Notes: generated by a model from the letters alone, not told the origin. A stretch of DNA of 17,557 nt from Clostridia bacterium (GCA_009618505.1 WJOQ01000049.1:1-17557), one strand, 5' to 3'; counted from the stretch's first letter, positions 1 through 5,415 are shown. Numbers and translations: made by a program.

Positions 1-206
1 CTGTCCTCTGCTGCCTGAGAAGCAGTCTCAGCTAAACTTTCCTCAAGTTCCAGATTACGAAAACGCTCAGCTTCCTGAGCAGAAAGCTGGCCCGATTCTG
101 ACAAGCCTAAATTCGTTTCATATGCAGAGAGAGGAAAGAATTCTTTTTGGAATCGCTCCTGGCCGCCCTGCCAGGGATATCCCTTTTTGACCATTTTATA
201 AGGCAT
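1..206 (-). CDS. Small operon protein, 3' part outside window (copy A)
   Basis: Not recognised. The start is ATG at 206, preceded by AAGGAG at good spacing, and the frame stays open to the window edge (68 residues visible). The protein begins MPYKMVKKGYPWQGGQERF and continues into an acidic, probably helical stretch rich in Glu, Leu and Ala (NLELEESLAETASQAAED). The copy-B homologue at 11627-11932 is 101 aa, so about 33 residues are cut off here. It is co-transcribed with the upstream gene (stop at 211). Lys/Gly at the N-terminus followed by an acidic helix would suit a small structural or adaptor protein, but no function can be assigned. Confidence 0.85.
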   Translation of the reverse strand, partial: MPYKMVKKGYPWQGGQERFQKEFFPLSAYETNLGLSESGQLSAQEAERFRNLELEESLAETASQAAED

Positions 207-210
207 CTTT

Positions 211-372
211 TTATCTCCTTCGTCTTATCGTTGGTATAGGTCTTGTGTAGCTTACAGGTGGGGCTGTAATTGCCTCTGTTTCCGCTATTTGGCCCCCCCC
301 ATAAAATCTTGCGAAATCTTCTGAATTTTTTCTGCGTTGTGCTTGCAATTCTGCGTCTAGTGTGACTAACAT
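211..372 (-). CDS. 53-aa hypothetical protein with IRRRR C-terminus (copy A)
   Basis: A short gene starting at ATG 372 behind AAAGGAAATAAA. It encodes a protein beginning MLVTLDAELQAQRRKNSEDF and ending in PTIRRRR. Its reality rests on the copy-B counterpart (11937-12122), which sits in the same operon place, begins MITLDEELQRED and ends with the same IRRRR tail although the middle has diverged. It has an acidic helix-like N-terminal part, a Gly-rich turn with GGG residues, a Pro/Thr/Ile-rich tail and a basic end. The start overlaps the SD and stop region of the upstream gene (stop at 374), so translation is probably coupled. Function unknown. Confidence 0.75.
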   Translation of the reverse strand: MLVTLDAELQAQRRKNSEDFARFYGGGQIAETEAITAPPVSYTRPIPTIRRRR

Positions 373-373
373 T

Positions 374-616
374 TTATTTCCTTTCTATAATTTCTCTGGG
401 AGTAGTCTTGGTATCTACTCCAAAACTCTTTAGAAATTTTGGGTCTGCTCCTAACCTTTGTCCTAGCTCGTTCAGAGTCATATTTCCCTTTTGAAACTCC
501 TTGATCAGGCTTTGACATTTTTTCTCTGGATTTGGCTGACAATATTGTCGAAAAAGGATTACTCCTCCCGCCAAGACATCACACACATCACAATTATCTG
601 ATATATTCGTTTCCAT
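374..616 (-). CDS. 80-aa Cys-rich hypothetical protein (copy A)
   Basis: Not recognised. The protein carries a Cys cluster near the N-terminus (CDVCDVLAGGVILFRQYC, then KKC), which could bind a metal. A C-terminal helical region (LGQRLGADPKFLKSFGVDTKTTPREIIERK) recalls a small helix-turn-helix or helical hairpin. The copy-B homologue (12124-12366) is nearly identical over the first half. I chose ATG 616, three bases after GGAG; a GTG at 625 would add MET but has no SD. The gene overlaps the 3' end of the preceding gene by about 20 bases, typical of coupled translation in this operon. Confidence 0.8.
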   Translation of the reverse strand: METNISDNCDVCDVLAGGVILFRQYCQPNPEKKCQSLIKEFQKGNMTLNELGQRLGADPKFLKSFGVDTKTTPREIIERK

Positions 617-1064
617 TGTCTCCACTCTTTTGAGTTATACCGATATATTCTAGCCTAGCAGGACTCCCTTGCTCTAGTTTCTTCCGTATAGCTCTGATTT
701 TGAAGTTGAATTGTCTTGCCTTCTCAAATACAGATTTTGAATATTGCTCAACTTTTTTCAGAGGCTCAAAAAATTCGTAAATTTCATCAGCCGTAATAGA
801 GAGCTCCTCCCACGCTGGTCTATTCGGACAGGCCCCGGTAATTGCCTCAGAAGCAAATCCTAACAGTTCCAAAGAATGATTAGTAACGCATTCTCGACAC
901 CAAAGAATCTCAACGAGTTTTTGTTTCAGCTTTTCTACATCTCCAGCGTATTTCTCCAGGGCAATTAAATCCGAAAGGTGATCCTCGAGAAGTAACTCAG
1001 TCGAGAGAGTTTTTTTAAGCGTATATTTATTAAACCGCGTTTTATCTTTGGTCAAGTCAATCAT
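594..1064 (-). CDS. 156-aa helical protein with CxxC (copy A)
   Basis: Not recognised. A mostly helical, charged protein beginning MIDLTKDKTRFNKYTLKKTLS with a CxxC pair (LWCREC) and a further Cys in GACPNRPAWEEL, so a small metal site is possible. The C-terminal third is basic (KARQFNFKIRAIRKKLEQ). The copy-B homologue at 12344-12811 is almost the same length (155 aa) and highly similar throughout, making this one of the best conserved proteins of the module. The start ATG overlaps the stop of the upstream gene as ATGA, which indicates translational coupling. There is no signal peptide or membrane segment. Function unknown. Confidence 0.88.
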   Translation of the reverse strand: MIDLTKDKTRFNKYTLKKTLSTELLLEDHLSDLIALEKYAGDVEKLKQKLVEILWCRECVTNHSLELLGFASEAITGACPNRPAWEELSITADEIYEFFEPLKKVEQYSKSVFEKARQFNFKIRAIRKKLEQGSPARLEYIGITQKSGDNGNEYIR

Positions 1065-1852
1065 TGAATGAACTCCGATTTAGGGGGAAGATTTGTCATC
1101 GTAGGAGTAGGGGCTGATGTAGCAATATTATCCATCGTGACCTGCCTTTGTTGCGGACTCAGATTTTTCATGAAATTAAAGAATCCGCCCATTATCGTAG
1201 ATTCGATGGACTGATAGATTTTCAACTGGTCAAAAAACGCCTTTAGCGGCGTTCCTGTATTGCTTCCTTTGCTTTGAAAAAAGGCCGGCAAAATTATTTC
1301 GGCAGCATGACTGGCTCGTTCCAATAGCCAGGCTCCCTGGGGAGTTAGAACTTGCCCGGGCTGAGGTTGCTGTCCTGCTTTTTGAGCCTCTGTTTGGGCT
1401 GCCTGAGCCGTGCCAATGTCTTGCTGAAATTGCTGCGTTGCTCCAATTACCTTTTGTTCTTCTGGAGTTAGCTTCCCCTGAGCTTGTCCGGGCTGTTGCC
1501 CTGGTTGCTGTTTCCCCTGTGCTTTCTCTTTGTCTTGCTCTGCCTGAATTTTTGCTAATTCCTCTTCTGAACTTAGTTTTGTCTGTGCTTTCTGCTCCTG
1601 GCTATCTTTGTTTGATAAAAGAATTTCTATTGTGTCTGTCTTTTTGGTATATTTCGTTAAAGTCTTTTCCATTGCTCCTAACTTAGTTAGAACCAAGTCA
1701 ATTTTATGGACGGGTTTCTTGCTAGCGGGAGTTTTTTTCTTATCGGGATTTTTGGCCATTTCCTCAGCCCTTTTTATCAGGTCTTTGACCTGTTTTTTTG
1801 TAGGCTTGTCAATGATTCTCTCTTCCTTTTTGGTATGCTTTTTCTTGGCCAT
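1061..1852 (-). CDS. 263-aa Lys-rich/Q-P-rich linker protein (copy A)
   Basis: Three visible parts. Residues 1-60 are very Lys-rich (AKKKHTKKEERIIDK). A predicted coiled coil around DLVLTKLGAMEKTLTKYTKKTDTIEILLS is followed by a long disordered stretch rich in Gln, Pro, Gly and Ala, including QQPGQQPGQAQGK and AGQQPQPGQ. The C-terminal 90 residues are more hydrophobic (GAWLLERASHAAEIILPAFFQS) and end in TMTNLPPKSEFIQ. The copy-B homologue (12808-13551) keeps both ends but has a different, longer Q-rich linker. The DLVL coiled-coil motif recurs in a 57-aa protein at 10397-10570. Such modular proteins occur among virion and scaffold proteins, but this is inference. The ATG overlaps the upstream stop (TAATG). 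Confidence 0.88.
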   Translation of the reverse strand: MAKKKHTKKEERIIDKPTKKQVKDLIKRAEEMAKNPDKKKTPASKKPVHKIDLVLTKLGAMEKTLTKYTKKTDTIEILLSNKDSQEQKAQTKLSSEEELAKIQAEQDKEKAQGKQQPGQQPGQAQGKLTPEEQKVIGATQQFQQDIGTAQAAQTEAQKAGQQPQPGQVLTPQGAWLLERASHAAEIILPAFFQSKGSNTGTPLKAFFDQLKIYQSIESTIMGGFFNFMKNLSPQQRQVTMDNIATSAPTPTMTNLPPKSEFIQ

Positions 1853-2355
1853 TAGTCAAAGAGTCCCCCCTTCTTCTTCAAACCATGCTCTTCCTGGTAT
1901 TCCTCAATTTTTTCCTTGACGTTCACCTTACACTCGTCACTGGTGCAGATAGCCTCAGCAAATTTTGAGCCAGTAGGATCCTCATTCAAAAGTTTTTCTG
2001 CGTCTTCTTTTGTATAGAGTTCAGCAACTCTCCTCTTCAAGCCTGGTATGTTCTCTACGTCGGCGAGAATTGCTTCTAGTTGAGTCTCATACGCATTTCT
2101 AGGGATTAAGGGGCTCAATTCTTTTTCGGTCTGACTCATTGTGTCCCATTTCTTAAGTGTCTCACTATCGCCTTTTGATACTGCTATAGCTTGAATCTGC
2201 TCCCCTACTTTCTTCATTCCTTCCTGGAAATTTTTTTGCATATTTTTGACTTGACCATTAATTGCCTCAATCTTTTTGCTAAAGTCCTGCCGGTCTCTTT
2301 CTGCTAACTTTTCTTTGGCTAGAATACCGCTGATGTCTTGTTCTGTTCCTACCAT
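1852..2355 (-). CDS. 167-aa coiled-coil hypothetical protein (copy A)
   Basis: Starts at ATG 2355 behind AAAGGAG. The N-terminal half is charged and helical (GILAKEKLAERDRQDFSKKIEAINGQVKNMQKNFQEG), consistent with a coiled coil. The C-terminal half contains LYTKEDAEKLLNEDPTG and then FAEAICTSDECKVNVKEKI with two Cys four residues apart, and ends KKGGLFD. The copy-B homologue (13553-14047) conserves both ends and both Cys positions, with most change in the central helices. The next gene overlaps its stop by one base. It is not a family I recognise. Its place inside the leftward operon and the coiled coil suggest an oligomeric structural or assembly role. Confidence 0.88.
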   Translation of the reverse strand: MVGTEQDISGILAKEKLAERDRQDFSKKIEAINGQVKNMQKNFQEGMKKVGEQIQAIAVSKGDSETLKKWDTMSQTEKELSPLIPRNAYETQLEAILADVENIPGLKRRVAELYTKEDAEKLLNEDPTGSKFAEAICTSDECKVNVKEKIEEYQEEHGLKKKGGLFD

Positions 2356-2370
2356 TATGGTCTCCTTTGA

Positions 2371-2664
2371 TTAAATTTTTAGTGGTTCTCCTGGTTGCCA
2401 AGAGGGAGTCTCCACTTCAAAGCAATATCCGCACTTGATACAACCTAGAGTGTTATCGCGAAAGTCAAAAAACATTAGAAAACCGCATCTCGGACAATAG
2501 GGAATCTTGCTTCCGCTATCCCTGCCTTTTGGTTCAATACTTCCCCCGATAGCTTCCCGCACCAAGTTACCTAGAATTGTATTAATATTACTGCCCTTTG
2601 ACTTAGCATATCGTTGGAGGAATGCATATTCTTGGTCGGATACTTTAGTTCCCGCGGTCTTCAT
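2371..2664 (-). CDS. RHH-like N-terminus plus zinc ribbon, 97 aa (copy A)
   Basis: The first 40 residues (MKTAGTKVSDQEYAFLQRYAKSKGSN, then NTILGNLVREAI) have the strand-helix-helix pattern of ribbon-helix-helix DNA-binding proteins. Residues about 60-85 form a zinc-ribbon-like pattern, CPRCG, 13 residues, then CIKCGYC. I start it at ATG 2664, which has GAGAGG seven bases upstream; an in-frame GTG farther up (2706) lies inside the previous gene. The C-terminal half is almost identical to the copy-B protein (14063-14356) while the RHH half differs clearly, which suggests recombination within the gene. Likely a DNA-binding regulator of the element, but unproven. Confidence 0.85.
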   Translation of the reverse strand: MKTAGTKVSDQEYAFLQRYAKSKGSNINTILGNLVREAIGGSIEPKGRDSGSKIPYCPRCGFLMFFDFRDNTLGCIKCGYCFEVETPSWQPGEPLKI

Positions 2665-2666
2665 TC

Positions 2667-2918
2667 TTATTCCTCTCCGGTCAAGATTTTTAGGACCCTG
2701 ACACATTCCTTAATGAGACTTTGCCTTAAATCTTCGTAGAGAATCTTCCCCCGGACTCCAGTGCTGGAATCCTTCCTAAATCCCGGTTCAGCCTTTCCTT
2801 CAGTGAGTCCCCGGACCAAGTTACCTAGAATTGCGTTGACATTGCTTCCCCTAGCCTTAGCATAGTCCTTTAGGGCTTCGTATTCTTCGTTGCTTACTCT
2901 AGCTCCCGCTGTTTTCAT
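2667..2918 (-). CDS. Chimeric RHH-like protein, 83 aa (copy A only)
   Basis: The N-terminus (MKTAGARVSNEEYEALKDYAKARGSNVNAILGNLV) is a paralogue of the RHH part of the downstream zinc-ribbon gene. The C-terminus (LRQSLIKECVRVLKILTGEE) is a paralogue of the tail of the upstream gene at 2921-3226. The gene is therefore a mosaic of its two neighbours. It has no counterpart in copy B, where the two flanking genes are adjacent. The zinc ribbon is absent. It has a good SD (AGAGGAA) before ATG 2918, and its stop lies three bases before the next gene. Probably a DNA-binding protein if functional. Confidence 0.85.
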   Translation of the reverse strand: MKTAGARVSNEEYEALKDYAKARGSNVNAILGNLVRGLTEGKAEPGFRKDSSTGVRGKILYEDLRQSLIKECVRVLKILTGEE

Positions 2919-2920
2919 TA

Positions 2921-3226
2921 TTATTCCTCTTTGGTTAAGATTTTAAGGACCTTTACGCACTGATTCAAAAGACCTTCTCGCAAGTCCTGGTATTGATTAT
3001 TTTCTACTGCTTCCCGGAGCGTTATGCGTCCTATCTCTGGCATTCCCTTACCTCTTCCCCGGGGTTCCCGAATCGAAATAAATTGAGAAACTTCTGGGTC
3101 TATATGGTCGTACGAAAAGGTATAAAATTTATTGGCTACTTTGCCTTTTTGAACCCTCATTACCCCTGTTCGTTGTATTGGCTGATGATGTCCGCAAAAT
3201 TCGCATTTCGTCATCTCAAATTGCAT
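2921..3226 (-). CDS. First gene of leftward operon, CxxC protein, 101 aa (copy A)
   Basis: Starts at ATG 3226 (MQFEMTKCEFCGHHQP). The SD GGAG lies six bases upstream and directly follows a nine-base U-tract of a leader terminator. An in-frame TTG at 3238 would place the start inside the SD region and is unlikely. A CxxC knuckle with nearby His suggests a small metal site. The middle (KFYTFSYDHIDPEVSQFISIRE) looks like beta strands, and the C-terminal helix ends VLKILTKEE. The copy-B homologue (14359-14664) is very similar, with most change in the centre and tail. Function unknown; as first gene it is the immediate target of the leader attenuator. Confidence 0.87.
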   Translation of the reverse strand: MQFEMTKCEFCGHHQPIQRTGVMRVQKGKVANKFYTFSYDHIDPEVSQFISIREPRGRGKGMPEIGRITLREAVENNQYQDLREGLLNQCVKVLKILTKEE

Positions 3227-3236
3227 TTTTAACTCC

Positions 3237-3292
3237 AAAAAAAAAGACGCTTAACTAAACCTCTGGAAAATCCAGATTTTTAATTGAGCGTC
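3237..3292 (-). terminator. Intrinsic terminator in leader of leftward operon (copy A)
   Basis: Read on the minus strand: a 6-bp stem (GACGCT / AGCGTC), one mismatch, a 7-bp A/U stem, a small internal loop, a 5-bp stem (UCTGG / CCAGA) and a 5-base loop, followed at once by nine U residues and then GGAG, the SD of the first gene. Its position between promoter and first gene makes it an attenuator rather than an operon end. Copy B has the same architecture with different bases. Confidence 0.8.
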
Positions 3293-3296
3293 GTTT

Positions 3297-3330
3297 GAGT
3301 CTTTTTGGGCTTCGCCAAGCCTTTCAACTC
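3297..3330 (-). promoter_or_regulatory. Conserved leader hairpin with GGCR loop (copy A)
   Basis: On the minus strand, outer stem GAGT/ACTC, an asymmetric A-rich internal loop, inner stem GGCTT/AAGCC and tetraloop GGCG. It lies just upstream of the leader terminator. In copy B (14739-14773) both stems have different paired bases but the internal loop and GGC(A/G) loop are kept, so the RNA shape appears selected. Which protein or ligand it binds is unknown. Confidence 0.55.
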
Positions 3331-3488
3331 TTACTAGCTTCACCGAAAACTTGCTTAAAAATTCAAGCCTAAATCCCCAGTGTCGCAGGCATTTTATCAA
3401 AAATCCAAAGACTAATTTCTAGCTAACTCAGTTTTTGTCAACTCTTGACCAGACAGAAGTAACTAAAGTTACATCTGGTTAGTTTTAT

Positions 3489-3516
3489 AGTCTATCAGAC
3501 TCTTTTTTTTTGTCAA
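3489..3516 (-). promoter_or_regulatory. Promoter of leftward operon (copy A)
   Basis: Minus strand: -35 TTGACA (3511-3516), 16-bp spacer including an A-tract, extended -10 TGATAGACT. The same elements and spacing occur in copy B at 14934-14961 within an otherwise variable region. It predicts transcription starting near 3482 and a leader of about 250 bases before the first gene. Confidence 0.65.
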
Positions 3517-3521
3517 GTCTC

Positions 3522-3551
3522 TTGAAAATCAAAAAAAATCTGGATTAAAAT
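3522..3551 (+). promoter_or_regulatory. Possible divergent rightward promoter (copy A)
   Basis: TTGAAA, 18-bp spacer, TAAAAT, back-to-back with the leftward promoter. Copy B keeps both hexamers with a 17-bp spacer (14967-14995). It would transcribe the region ahead of the RHH-like gene. Confidence 0.4.
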
Positions 3552-3861
3552 GTAGTTCATTACCATAAAATCCTTTACGCTAATTATCCTATAGCCTCAA
3601 AAGAGCAAATTAACTATTCCAGGAAAACCTTTAGTAATTTTTGGGGGGTTAAGTTCTTTCAAAATACCAGGGAAGAATAAAGGATTTTACTTGTCCTGTA
3701 ATTTCTTACAAAGGGGAGGTATGATACTTCATTTCTTCTGAGATGAGGGCAGAATGACCCCTGTTTGGAAGTCTATTTCTGGAAAGTAAGGCTATATCTG
3801 GGAAGATTCTATTTTGAGCATGAAATCATGGGAAAAATCTTAAGATGACTTTTCCCGCCTC
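3552..3861. other. Gene-free regulatory region upstream of RHH-like gene (copy A)
   Basis: No convincing gene. It contains a 12-bp perfect inverted repeat (TAAAATCCTTTA at 3566-3577 and its complement at 3678-3689), seen only in this copy, and a block at 3702-3764 that is nearly unchanged in copy B. The conserved block can fold with AGGGG/CCCCT closing a bulged hairpin. Tiny frames in it (six and four codons) lack properly spaced SD sites. Confidence 0.5.
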
Positions 3862-3889
3862 TTGACAAAAAAAATGGATCAGTTATAAT
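3862..3889 (+). promoter_or_regulatory. Promoter of RHH-like gene with operator-like palindrome (copy A)
   Basis: Near-consensus TTGACA, 16-bp spacer, TATAAT. A perfect inverted repeat GTTTGA-AAG-TCAAAC at 3890-3904 covers the expected start site and would suit autorepression by the RHH-like product. Copy B has a TATAAT with a weaker -35 (TTGCTT) and no matching palindrome. Confidence 0.8.
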
Positions 3890-3920
3890 GTTTGAAAGTC
3901 AAACTTGAAAGGAGTTAAAA

Positions 3921-4424
3921 ATGACAAAAACTTTTAAGACGGAAGCTAGCACAATAAAACTTTCAAAAAAAATGACCAAAGAATTGCGACAATTGAGAGA
4001 AAAAGAGGATATCTCCAGTATGAGTGACGCTCTTTTTCTGTATCTTGACCGGAAAGCTGATGAGAAAGTGGAGAGATTAAAAAAGCAATTGAATTGGAAG
4101 GTAACAAAGAAACTTCTGGATGCGATAGGTAATGGAGCTTATACCAGCATGCTAGACATTAAGGAAATTAAGGAAGAGTTGGGTCTACACTCATATTTTG
4201 AAATTATGACCATGGTTATGGTGATAGGATTATCTAGGGCGATTGGACCGGAAAAAATAACATCTGATCCTGATGGCCAGAAGAAAATTAAAGAAGCGAT
4301 TAATACTATAGAAAAGAATGCTCCAACACTTGAAAGAATTATCAATGCAGGATTGGCACAGGCAGCAGATTATCAAAAAAAGTATCCACTAAAAGAAGGG
4401 CAAGAGCTCAAATTATTCTCATAA
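3921..4424 (+). CDS. RHH-like regulator, 167 aa (copy A)
   Basis: Starts at ATG 3921 behind AAAGGAG. The N-terminal 60 residues (KTFKTEASTIKLSKKMTKELRQLREKEDISSMSDAL) fit a ribbon-helix-helix or related antitoxin/CopG-type DNA-binding fold: a short strand, helix, turn, helix. They are well conserved in the copy-B protein (15353-15778), while the C-terminal 100 residues, mostly helical, have diverged. The gene is the first of the rightward operon, has its own promoter with an operator-like palindrome, and precedes an antisense sRNA gene and rep. That order is the one used by plasmid copy-number repressors such as CopG of pMV158. I infer a replication or operon repressor; an antitoxin without a visible toxin is the alternative. 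Confidence 0.85.
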   Translation: MTKTFKTEASTIKLSKKMTKELRQLREKEDISSMSDALFLYLDRKADEKVERLKKQLNWKVTKKLLDAIGNGAYTSMLDIKEIKEELGLHSYFEIMTMVMVIGLSRAIGPEKITSDPDGQKKIKEAINTIEKNAPTLERIINAGLAQAADYQKKYPLKEGQELKLFS

Positions 4425-4454
4425 AAAGAAAGGAGCCGGCCGAAACCGACTCCT
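4424..4454 (-). terminator. Intrinsic terminator of the sRNA (copy A)
   Basis: Minus strand: AGGAG-U-CGG / CCG-G-CUCCU, nine pairs including one U-G, loop UUUCGG, then UUCUUUUU. There is no T-tract in the plus direction, so rightward transcription from the RHH-like gene should pass. Confidence 0.85.
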
Positions 4455-4520
4455 CTCAATAAGGGCATATCCCCAGGGTAGGGAAAATAGGCTATTTGAA
4501 GCCCGTTTTAGCCCCTCTTC
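4424..4520 (-). ncRNA. Small antisense-type RNA, ~97 nt (copy A)
   Basis: Minus-strand transcription unit with a strong promoter at 4527-4555 and an intrinsic terminator at 4424-4454. The predicted RNA starts near 4520 with GGAAGAGGGG and can form internal pairs such as GGCUA/UAGCC before the terminator hairpin. It is antisense to the stretch between the RHH-like gene and rep, which appear to be co-transcribed because no terminator works on the plus strand here. The whole unit, from -35 to U-tract, is identical base for base in copy B while both flanks differ. By analogy with RNAII of pMV158 it may restrain rep expression; a trans target is also possible. Confidence 0.75.
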
Positions 4521-4526
4521 CCTACA

Positions 4527-4555
4527 TACATAGCAAAGTGCCCTGATAGTGTCAA
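4527..4555 (-). promoter_or_regulatory. sRNA promoter (copy A)
   Basis: Minus strand -35 TTGACA (4550-4555), exactly 17 bp, extended -10 TGC-TATGTA (4527-4532). The identical block shared with copy B ends one base beyond this -35 hexamer. Confidence 0.75.
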
Positions 4556-4595
4556 GAGGCAGGAGAAAATGTCCAAGAAAAACAGAAGCAAATCG

Positions 4596-4696
4596 GCGGG
4601 CTTGGCTATCCCGCTATCATATAGACCGCAGGCAGGTTGAGCTAGTTGCTCGATTACTCCTTTCTATCTCTTCCTGTCCTGCGGGAATGGAGTAAT
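4596..4696 (+). promoter_or_regulatory. Structured rep leader with SD-sequestering interleaved repeats (copy A)
   Basis: Four arms lie in the order a-b-a'-b'. CCGCAGG (4626-4632) pairs with CCTGCGG (4678-4684), and ATTACTCC (4653-4660) pairs with GGAGTAAT (4689-4696). The last arm contains the rep SD GGAG, so b-b' pairing would block translation. The two helices interlock, allowing a pseudoknot or an alternative-fold switch. Upstream is a hairpin GCGGG/CCCGC (4596-4614) with loop CTTGGCTAT that contains a YUNR turn motif, and GAGC-TAGTT-GCTC lies between a and b. Copy B repeats the same topology with unrelated sequence. Confidence 0.7.
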
Positions 4697-4698
4697 TA

Positions 4699-5208
4699 GT
4701 GGAAGACCAGGATATTAGCGACCGAGAGTTATCAGACATAGTCAAGAAGAGACAGCAAGACATAGAGAATTACAGGAGAAACCGAGGGCAACCCACGCCC
4801 TCAAAAGACTCGCTGGTAGGTTTGGCTAAGTCTGGGAAGCAGAAGAAGAAGAGTTACAGCAAGAATAAATGGGAAGGGCCAGACAAAGATTATACAAAGA
4901 TACCCAACCAGTTCATTAAAGCTACTTATAGACAATACCTCAGACCTAATGAGACTAAGGTTCTTCTGTATCTGGTTACTAAAACCTGGGGATGGAAAAA
5001 GCGGTCAGAATTTATCCCCTTAAAACAGTTTGAGAAAGAGCTGGATATTTTGAAGCCGCATATTTCAAGAGCCTTGTCTAGCCTAGCACATAGAAGAATC
5101 GTTACCAAACTCGGTAACAAAAGGTATGCAATACAGTCTGACAGTAGCTTATGGCAGGATAGACCGAGAAAAACTAAGGATAAAAAGCAGAAGTTACCGA
5201 AAAAGTGA
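4699..5208 (+). CDS. Phage replication protein O-like initiator, short form (copy A)
   Basis: Residues 65-146 match the N-terminal winged-helix domain of the phage lambda O family: YTKIPNQFIKA, then NETKVLLYLVTKTWGWKK, FIPLKQFEKEL, and HISRALSSLAHRRIV. This domain binds origin iterons. The first 60 residues are charged and probably disordered. The start is GTG 4699, six bases after GGAG, which lies inside a leader hairpin. The protein is 169 aa, much shorter than the 349-aa copy-B homologue, and lacks the whole C-terminal domain that would recruit the helicase machinery. One iteron lies in the 3' part of the gene and three follow the stop. Probably a truncated or regulatory initiator that might depend on copy B. 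Confidence 0.85.
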   Translation: MEDQDISDRELSDIVKKRQQDIENYRRNRGQPTPSKDSLVGLAKSGKQKKKSYSKNKWEGPDKDYTKIPNQFIKATYRQYLRPNETKVLLYLVTKTWGWKKRSEFIPLKQFEKELDILKPHISRALSSLAHRRIVTKLGNKRYAIQSDSSLWQDRPRKTKDKKQKLPKK

Positions 5209-5288
5209 ATGGCTGAAATTCAGACGTTACCAAACTCGGTAATAAAACGTTACCAAACTCGGTAACGACCGTTACCAAACTCGGTAAC
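5101..5288 (+). repeat. Palindromic iterons, candidate replication origin (copy A)
   Basis: Four copies of GTTACC-AAACTC-GGTAAC (one ends GGTAAT): 5101-5118, 5226-5243, 5249-5266 and 5271-5288, the last three spaced 22-23 bp apart, about two helical turns. A half-site GTTACC lies near 5190. AT-rich DNA follows (5330-5480). Lambda places four palindromic iterons inside its O gene in the same way, so this is the likely origin and the binding site for the adjacent initiator. Confidence 0.8.
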
Positions 5289-5415
5289 GACAAAAAGTGA
5301 TAACTTGCTCCAATTCTACAACACAGCGGTCATGAAAGACACTATCTTAAAAGACACTAAGAAAAAGATAATAAACCAAGAGACAAAGACATTCGTTTCT
5401 CTCACTTTTTCTTAA
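5209..5415 (+). pseudogene. Possible decayed remnant of rep linker region (copy A)
   Basis: The rep frame continues past its TGA through one more stop and then ends at 5415. The last part (VMKDTILKDTKKKIIN) resembles the RTTILRTTILRK linker just after the iterons in the long copy-B initiator. This fits an ancestor that was longer and has lost its C-terminal domain. The similarity is short and low-complexity, so it is only suggestive. No other gene is seen between 5209 and 5612. Confidence 0.35.

Noticed and set aside
3237..3482. Leader as a T-box or a known riboswitch
   Set aside because: No T-box consensus or other aptamer I can recognise; left as an unclassified attenuator.
3720..3740. Conserved six-codon leader peptide (MILHFF / MIVHLF)
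   Set aside because: GGAGG is only one base from the ATG, too close for normal initiation; the conservation is better explained by structure.
4139..4345. Minus-strand frame with hydrophobic residues opposite the RHH-like gene
   Set aside because: A shadow of the purine-rich coding strand; no SD and not preserved in copy B.
3921..4424. Toxin-antitoxin pair based on the RHH-like gene
   Set aside because: No toxin-like gene is adjacent in either copy; the next gene is rep, so a copy-control repressor is the simpler reading.
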